Source of the DNA: JAZNQL01 sp045531205 | GTDB taxonomy: Bacteria; Bacillota; Clostridia; UMGS1883; UMGS1540 | Assembly (NCBI GenBank): GCA_045531205.1 | Contig: JAZSDN010000018.1 | Coordinates: forward strand, 1-64,000 | Length of the DNA: 64,000 bases | Reading direction: 5' to 3' | Part shown: piece by piece, positions 59,885 through 64,000 of the stretch | Layout: the number at the start of each line of letters is the position of its first letter | How positions within the stretch are numbered: the stretch's first letter is position 1 | Notes under the pieces: generated by a model | The model's database searches: none | The model's input: the letters and a program-made list of their open reading frames with translations, nothing else | What the model was told of the DNA's origin: nothing | Translations under genes and position numbers: made by a program

Positions 59885-60556
59885 ATGTCACTTTATGCAA
59901 TATCCGATTTACATTTGCCACTCGGGAAAAACAAACCCATGGATATATTTAAATCTTGGGAAAATTATGTTGAAAGAATTGAAGAAAACTGGAAAAAAAC
60001 CGTGAAAGAAAACGATACCGTTTTACTTTGCGGTGATTTGTCATGGGCTACATATCTTGAAGATACTGTAGCTGATTTTGAATTTTTATCAAATCTTCCG
60101 GGTAAAAAAATAATTTCCAAGGGTAACCACGATTATTGGTGGACAACAATGTCAAAGCTTAACAAGTTTTTGGAAGAAAAAAACATAAATGACGTAGTTT
60201 TTTTGAATAACAATGCATACCTTTATGAGGATGTTGCTATTTGTGCCGCAAGAGGATGGAAATCGCCTTTTGATAAAGATTTTTCAAAAGAAGATGAAAA
60301 AATTTACGAACGCGAAATTATAAGACTTCGCCTCTCGCTTGAAGAAGGCTTAAAGCTTTCAAACCGTTTAATAGCAATGCTTCATTACCCGCCTGAAGTA
60401 GGGATGAACGAAGTTTTGGAAGAATATAAGGTAGAAAAATGTATTTTCGGGCATTTGCATACAAAACCATCGTGGGATACAAGACCCATAAATTCAAGAG
60501 ATATTTTAGTTTCTGCAGATTTTCTGCAGTTTAACCCTTTAAAAATTATGGAGTAA
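59885..60556 (+). CDS. Calcineurin-like metallophosphoesterase
   Basis: A 223-residue phosphoesterase. The five metal motifs appear in order: S-D-L-H-L near the start, G-D-L-S-W, G-N-H-D-Y-W-W, H-Y-P-P and G-H-L-H-T. Substrate unknown; family members cleave nucleotides, phosphoproteins or other phosphate esters. ATG 59885 is preceded by AAAAAGGAAAAA; upstream frame extension to 59843 is rejected. It lies four bases before gatC. Confidence 0.9.
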   Translation: MSLYAISDLHLPLGKNKPMDIFKSWENYVERIEENWKKTVKENDTVLLCGDLSWATYLEDTVADFEFLSNLPGKKIISKGNHDYWWTTMSKLNKFLEEKNINDVVFLNNNAYLYEDVAICAARGWKSPFDKDFSKEDEKIYEREIIRLRLSLEEGLKLSNRLIAMLHYPPEVGMNEVLEEYKVEKCIFGHLHTKPSWDTRPINSRDILVSADFLQFNPLKIME

Positions 60557-60560
60557 TGCA

Positions 60561-60821
60561 ATGGATATAGAAAAACTTGCAAAAGATTCAAAAATAGATA
60601 TTTTTGAACACGAAAAAAAAGCTATATTAGAAAGAATAAATACAAAATTAGAAATAATGGACAAAATAAAAGACCTTTCAGAGGAAGAATTTTGTCCTTC
60701 TTTTTATAGTGAAGAATTAAGATGTGACGAAATACATCCTTCATCATCCTCCGATGAAGTGTTTTTTAATGCAAGCAGAAAAAGCGAGAATTGTTTTGTT
60801 GTTCCAAGGGTGGTGAAATAA
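60561..60821 (+). CDS. gatC: Glutamyl/aspartyl-tRNA amidotransferase subunit C
   Basis: An 86-residue GatC, a short helical subunit that wraps around GatA and stabilises the complex. The C-terminal part R-C-D-E-I-H-P-S and F-V-V-P-R-V-V fits the family. Short relative to the usual 95-100 residues, but start and end are clear. It overlaps the gatA start by one base. Confidence 0.85.
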   Translation: MDIEKLAKDSKIDIFEHEKKAILERINTKLEIMDKIKDLSEEEFCPSFYSEELRCDEIHPSSSSDEVFFNASRKSENCFVVPRVVK

Positions 60822-62188
60822 TGTTTTCTGTGTGCGAAATATCAGACCTTATTAAAAATAAAAAAATTTCTGTCAAAGAAATAACAGAACATTATTTTAA
60901 GAAAATAGAAGAAAATAAAGAACTGAACAGTTTTATAACAATATGTCACGAAGAAGCATTAGCAAAAGCAAAAGAGCTTGATAATCAAAAAGAAAACAGG
61001 ACAGACCTCTTTGGAATTCCTTATGCATGCAAGGATAATATTTGCACAAAAGGTATAAGAACAACCTGTGCCTCAAATATGTTAAAAGACTTTGTTCCTT
61101 TTTATAATGCACATGTTATAGACAAGCTGTCACAAAGCCTGCTTTTGGGTAAAACAAATATGGACGAATTTGGTATGGGGAGCTTTTGTAAAAATTCTTA
61201 CTTTGGCGAAACTAAAAATCCTCACAATATAACTAAAACACCGGGCGGTTCATCAGGTGGCAGTGCATCGGCTGTAGCATCGGGACAGGTGCCGTTTGCT
61301 TTAGGCTCCGATACAGGCGGCTCTGTACGTCTTCCTGCAGCACTTTGTGGCTGTGTTGGGTTTAAACCAAGCTATGGTGCAATTTCCCGATATGGGCTTA
61401 TTGCTTTTGCCTCAAGCCTTGACAGTATAGGAATACTTGCAAGCAATGTAAGGGACACAGAAAAAGTGTTTTTAAACATTTTAGGAAAAGACGAAAAAGA
61501 TATGACATCAAAAACACTTCCTCCTGCAAAGGGAATAAAAAAATTTAAAATAGGAATTCCTATGGAATATCTTAATGAGTGCGAGGAATCAATACAACAG
61601 TTGCTTTTTCAGCTGGCACAAAAGGCGGGGAATACAGGTCATAAAATAGAGTTTTTTTCTTTAAAAACAACAGAATATTATATGAGTACATACCATATTA
61701 TTTCCTCGGCAGAAGCAAGCTCAAACCTTGCCAGATTTGACGGTATACGATATGGACTTTGCGAAAACGGAAAAGATACAGAAGAAAGCCTTATAAAAAC
61801 AAGAAGTATGGGCTTTGGCACAGAAGTAAAAAGCAGAATATTGTTTGGCAACTTTGTTTTAAGCGGAGAAAATTACGATAACTATTATAAAAAAGCACTT
61901 ATGGCAAGAAATAAAATAAGACTTGACTTTAAAAAAGCTTTTGAAAAATATGACGTTTTATTAACTCCCTCGGTACACCGCACTGCATGGAATATTGAAA
62001 AATATCCTGAACGCTTTTCGGAAATATGTCTTGTAGGAGCAAATCTTGCCTATCTTCCTGCGATATCAATGAATGCAGGATATTATAACGGAATTCCGAT
62101 AGGTGTGCAGCTTATAGGTGCTGAAAACTCTGATTTTGATTTGCTTTATGCTGCAAAACAACTGGAGGTGCTGTGTAATGAGCTATAA
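60821..62188 (+). CDS. gatA: Glutamyl/aspartyl-tRNA amidotransferase subunit A
   Basis: A 455-residue amidase of the GatCAB complex. The Ser-cisSer-Lys triad is visible: Lys in A-C-K-D-N-I, and the serines in G-G-S-S-G-G-S-A-S-A and G-S-D-T-G-G-S-V. It releases ammonia from glutamine for GatB. ATG 60821 overlaps the gatC stop (TAATG); the frame is open further upstream but that is not used. Overlaps gatB by 11 bases. Confidence 0.95.
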   Translation: MFSVCEISDLIKNKKISVKEITEHYFKKIEENKELNSFITICHEEALAKAKELDNQKENRTDLFGIPYACKDNICTKGIRTTCASNMLKDFVPFYNAHVIDKLSQSLLLGKTNMDEFGMGSFCKNSYFGETKNPHNITKTPGGSSGGSASAVASGQVPFALGSDTGGSVRLPAALCGCVGFKPSYGAISRYGLIAFASSLDSIGILASNVRDTEKVFLNILGKDEKDMTSKTLPPAKGIKKFKIGIPMEYLNECEESIQQLLFQLAQKAGNTGHKIEFFSLKTTEYYMSTYHIISSAEASSNLARFDGIRYGLCENGKDTEESLIKTRSMGFGTEVKSRILFGNFVLSGENYDNYYKKALMARNKIRLDFKKAFEKYDVLLTPSVHRTAWNIEKYPERFSEICLVGANLAYLPAISMNAGYYNGIPIGVQLIGAENSDFDLLYAAKQLEVLCNEL

Positions 62189-63572
62189 AATGTCGGTAGG
62201 GCTTGAAATTCACGCAGAACTGTTAAGTAAAACAAAAATTTTTTGCAGCTGTGAAAATAAATTTGGCGGTAAAGAAAATACCCGCTGTTGCCCTGTTTGT
62301 ATGGGTTTTCCCGGAACACTTCCTGTTTTAAACAAAAAAGCGGTAGAACTTTGTATTATGGCAGGCTTAGCTTTAAATTGCGAAATTTCAGAAAGCTTTT
62401 CTATGGCAAGAAAAAATTATTTCTATCCCGATTTGCCAAAAGCCTACCAGATATCTCAATCAGAAAATCCAATATGTAAAAACGGATATTTAGACACAAA
62501 ATACGGCAGAGTGGGTATTTTGAATATACATATCGAAGAAGATGCAGGAAAACTGATTCACCGCAATAACGAAACTTTGATAGATTATAACAGGTGCGGA
62601 GTTCCGCTTATAGAAATAGTAACAGCACCCGATATGCATTCAAAAGAACACGTAAATGAATTTTTGCAAAGCTTAAAAAAGCTTTTAAAATCAATAGCCG
62701 TATCTGATTGCAATATGCAGGAAGGCTCTTTGCGCTGCGACGTAAACGTTTCTATGCAAAAAGAAGGCGACAATACCCCCGGAGAAAGATGTGAATATAA
62801 AAATATCAATACCTTCAAAGGAGCAGTTAATGCAGTTGAATATGAAATTAAACGCCAAAGTGAAATATTAAATTTTGGCGGAAAAGTTGAACGCGAAACC
62901 AGAAGGTGGGACGATATAACAAAAGAAAGCACCATATTAAGAAAAAAGGAAAATATGGCAGATTACCATTACTTTGAAGAACCTGATATTCCAACTGTAA
63001 AAATAAGTCCCGAAACTCTTTTAAAAATAAAACAAAAAATGCCCGAAACGTCGGAGCAGAAAAAGCAAAGATATATGAAAGAGTTTTCTTTGTGTGAATA
63101 TGATGCCGAGCTTTTAAGCCAGAATAATTCAAACCTTTTTGAAGAAGCGGTTAAAAACGGCGCTCTACCAAAAGATACTGCAAATCTTATTTTAGGGGAT
63201 ATAAGTAAACTTGTAAACGAAGGCAAAAAGCTTACCTTTGGCGGTGATAAGCTTGCAAAGCTTTTGTGTTTACAAGATAAAAAAATAATAAACAAAACAA
63301 TAGCAAAGCAAGTACTCGAAATAATGTTTGAATCAGGAGAAGACCCTGAAAAAATAGTACAAAATAATAATCTTGCCGAAATAACAGATGCCGGAATAAT
63401 AGAAGAAATAGTTTTAAAAACCCTGTCAGAAAATCAAAAAGCCGTTTTAGAATATAACCAAGGCAAAAAACAGGCATTCTCGTTTTTGCTCGGCAAGGCA
63501 ATGGAAAAATCAAATAAAAAGGCAAATGTGCACTTGTTAAAAGAAGCATTACAAAACAATCTAAAAAAATAA
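62178..63572 (+). CDS. gatB: Glutamyl/aspartyl-tRNA amidotransferase subunit B
   Basis: A 464-residue GatB that activates and amidates Glu-tRNA(Gln) or Asp-tRNA(Asn). Typical start V-G-L-E-I-H-A-E-L and C-P-V-C-M-G-F-P-G-T-L-P are present, and the C-terminal YqeY-like tail is complete. Its presence implies that the host makes Gln-tRNA or Asn-tRNA indirectly. Start ATG 62178 with GGAGGTG upstream; an open extension into gatA is not used. Confidence 0.95.
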   Translation: MSYKMSVGLEIHAELLSKTKIFCSCENKFGGKENTRCCPVCMGFPGTLPVLNKKAVELCIMAGLALNCEISESFSMARKNYFYPDLPKAYQISQSENPICKNGYLDTKYGRVGILNIHIEEDAGKLIHRNNETLIDYNRCGVPLIEIVTAPDMHSKEHVNEFLQSLKKLLKSIAVSDCNMQEGSLRCDVNVSMQKEGDNTPGERCEYKNINTFKGAVNAVEYEIKRQSEILNFGGKVERETRRWDDITKESTILRKKENMADYHYFEEPDIPTVKISPETLLKIKQKMPETSEQKKQRYMKEFSLCEYDAELLSQNNSNLFEEAVKNGALPKDTANLILGDISKLVNEGKKLTFGGDKLAKLLCLQDKKIINKTIAKQVLEIMFESGEDPEKIVQNNNLAEITDAGIIEEIVLKTLSENQKAVLEYNQGKKQAFSFLLGKAMEKSNKKANVHLLKEALQNNLKK

Positions 63573-63592
63573 GGCTGTGAAAACCACAGCCT
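63563..63592 (-). terminator. Terminator of the minus-strand coat-gene operon
   Basis: On the minus strand AGGCTGTG and CACAGCCT form an eight-pair stem around GTTTT, followed by TATTTTTTTAG. The T-run lies inside the gatB 3' end (the lysine codons on the + strand), so the terminator for the coat genes overlaps the end of gatB. For the + strand there is no good T-run. Confidence 0.8.
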
Positions 63593-63597
63593 ACAGA

Positions 63598-63861
63598 TTA
63601 GTTAGCAGAAAATTTTGTTTTTGTCTGATTTATTTTACTTTGTTCTGCACCTTCGGGAGCATACCAGCCTTTCTGCTGCATAATCGAAAAAAGATGGTGC
63701 TGCATTTCAAGTGACTGGTTTAAAACATCTTTAAAGCTGTAATGCACTTCATCTGTTGAAGATTCAGTAACAGCAGAATGATAAAGATTTGAAAGCGTTT
63801 TGCTTGTTAAAAGTACGTCATCCATATATTCACGGTCTGTCATATTTTGTTTTGCTGCCAT
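63598..63861 (-). CDS. CotF-like spore coat protein
   Basis: An 87-residue helical protein resembling the Coat F domain: T-D-R-E-Y-M-D-D-V-L-L-T-S-K at the start and M-Q-Q-K-G-W-Y near the C terminus, both typical of the CotF/YraF-like family. These proteins belong to the spore coat or bind spore-related structures. AAGGAGG lies before the ATG and overlaps the stop of the upstream gene, showing an operon of at least two related genes. Confidence 0.8.
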   Translation of the reverse strand: MAAKQNMTDREYMDDVLLTSKTLSNLYHSAVTESSTDEVHYSFKDVLNQSLEMQHHLFSIMQQKGWYAPEGAEQSKINQTKTKFSAN

Positions 63862-63873
63862 AAAAAAGCCTCC

Positions 63874-64000
63874 TTATTTGTTTAACTGTGAAAGTAAGCA
63901 GTTGTAATGCTGTGCATGCTGCATCGACATTTCTGTAAGAACATTTTTTAAGCTTTCGTCAGAAACCTTGCTTGCATAATCATTGCATTGAGTCTGAAGC
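63874..64000 (-). CDS. 3' part of a second CotF-like gene (cut by window edge)
   Basis: The last 41 codons of a minus-strand gene, ending L-S-Q-L-N-K and then TAA (63874-63876), run in from the right edge. The visible residues (D-Y-A-S-K, L-T-E-M-S-M-Q-H-A-Q-H-Y) have the amphipathic helical composition of a Coat F-type domain, but the family call rests mostly on the neighbour. Its stop is directly followed by the ribosome binding site of the coat gene at 63598-63861. Confidence 0.65.
   Translation of the reverse strand, partial: LQTQCNDYASKVSDESLKNVLTEMSMQHAQHYNCLLSQLNK

Noticed and set aside
59600..60005. Two + strand frames (59600-59824 and 59742-60005) before the metallophosphoesterase
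   Set aside because: They run antisense to the DUF1540 gene or out of frame with the phosphoesterase, and lack ribosome binding sites and protein-like composition.
1..64000. tRNA, rRNA, CRISPR arrays, insertion sequences, prophage or attachment sites
   Set aside because: I read both strands for cloverleaf-like G-T-T-C arms, regularly spaced repeats and transposase motifs, and recognised none.

Overview
The window reads as a chromosome segment of an anaerobic, spore-forming, low-GC Firmicute of the class Clostridia, probably an uncultured gut-type lineage. I infer this from the strongly AT-rich sequence, an electron-bifurcating-type [FeFe] hydrogenase operon, sporulation genes (YunB, CotF-like coat proteins), the MutS/MutL pair with an endonuclease-type MutL, the MEP isoprenoid pathway, GatCAB, ECF transporters and SepF/DivIVA division genes. 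Almost every gene is on the + strand, packed with 1-30 base gaps or 1-11 base overlaps. Minus-strand genes occur only at 1-30, 4478-5218, 59621-59797 and 63598-64000. I saw no tRNA, rRNA, CRISPR, IS element or prophage.

Layout. 1-4436: a P-loop/Asp23-like fusion protein, TrmO, cysteine synthase, a pyridoxal/pyridoxamine kinase and a PflA-like radical SAM protein. 4478-5218 (minus): TM2 and DUF2752 membrane proteins. 5356-13634: the hydrogenase locus. It begins with a strong extended -10 promoter and a foldable leader, then HndA, a block of putative sensory/regulatory genes (two DRTGG proteins, an RsbW-like ATPase, a monomeric group C/D-like hydrogenase, a PHP protein, a second GHKL ATPase), then HndB, HndC and HndD and a strong terminator. 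13731-20201: an acyltransferase-like protein, YunB, MutS2 and a copper P-type ATPase. 20262-29510: a cell-surface glycan cluster with two LbH acyltransferases, a flippase, a GT4 enzyme, a DUF4330 protein, an O-antigen ligase-like polymerase and a GT4-CsaB fusion, followed by a MATE transporter. 29568-41832: a sodium/amino-acid symporter, then mutS-mutL-miaA, a HlyD-like protein, a YggS protein, SepF, a DivIVA-like protein and IleRS. 41893-52403: a long run with lspA, rluD, alr, vanZ-like, an rRNA methyltransferase-like gene, ecfA1-ecfA2-ecfT, truA, DUF5711, CvpA and Hsp33. 52452-59566: a P-loop ATPase, Nif3-like, CarD, IspD, IspF, Pgi, a mini P-loop protein and threonine synthase. 59621-64000: a DUF1540 mini-gene, a metallophosphoesterase, gatCAB and two CotF-like genes.

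How the parts work together. HndABCD would couple NADH, and probably ferredoxin, oxidation to H2 production. The genes embedded in that operon look like a sensor (a slow hydrogenase with all H-cluster cysteines but no proton-relay cysteine) plus signalling ATPases that could report H2 or redox state. The glycan cluster would build, flip, polymerise and pyruvylate a wall polysaccharide. Pyruvylation by CsaB is the classical anchor for SLH-domain surface proteins.

Most unusual signals. (i) At three places (14873-14919, 29523-29570, 52406-52454) a stable intergenic hairpin has the ribosome binding site of the next gene as its descending arm, with a -10-like element in the loop. This suggests genes silenced in read-through transcripts but translated from a short transcript that starts inside the hairpin. 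(ii) The hydrogenase leader folds into a nested stem and then a second hairpin presenting the ribosome binding site in its loop. (iii) The DUF2752 gene has a consensus promoter placed so that its mRNA would be leaderless. (iv) The sensory block inside the hydrogenase operon. (v) The GT4-CsaB fusion.
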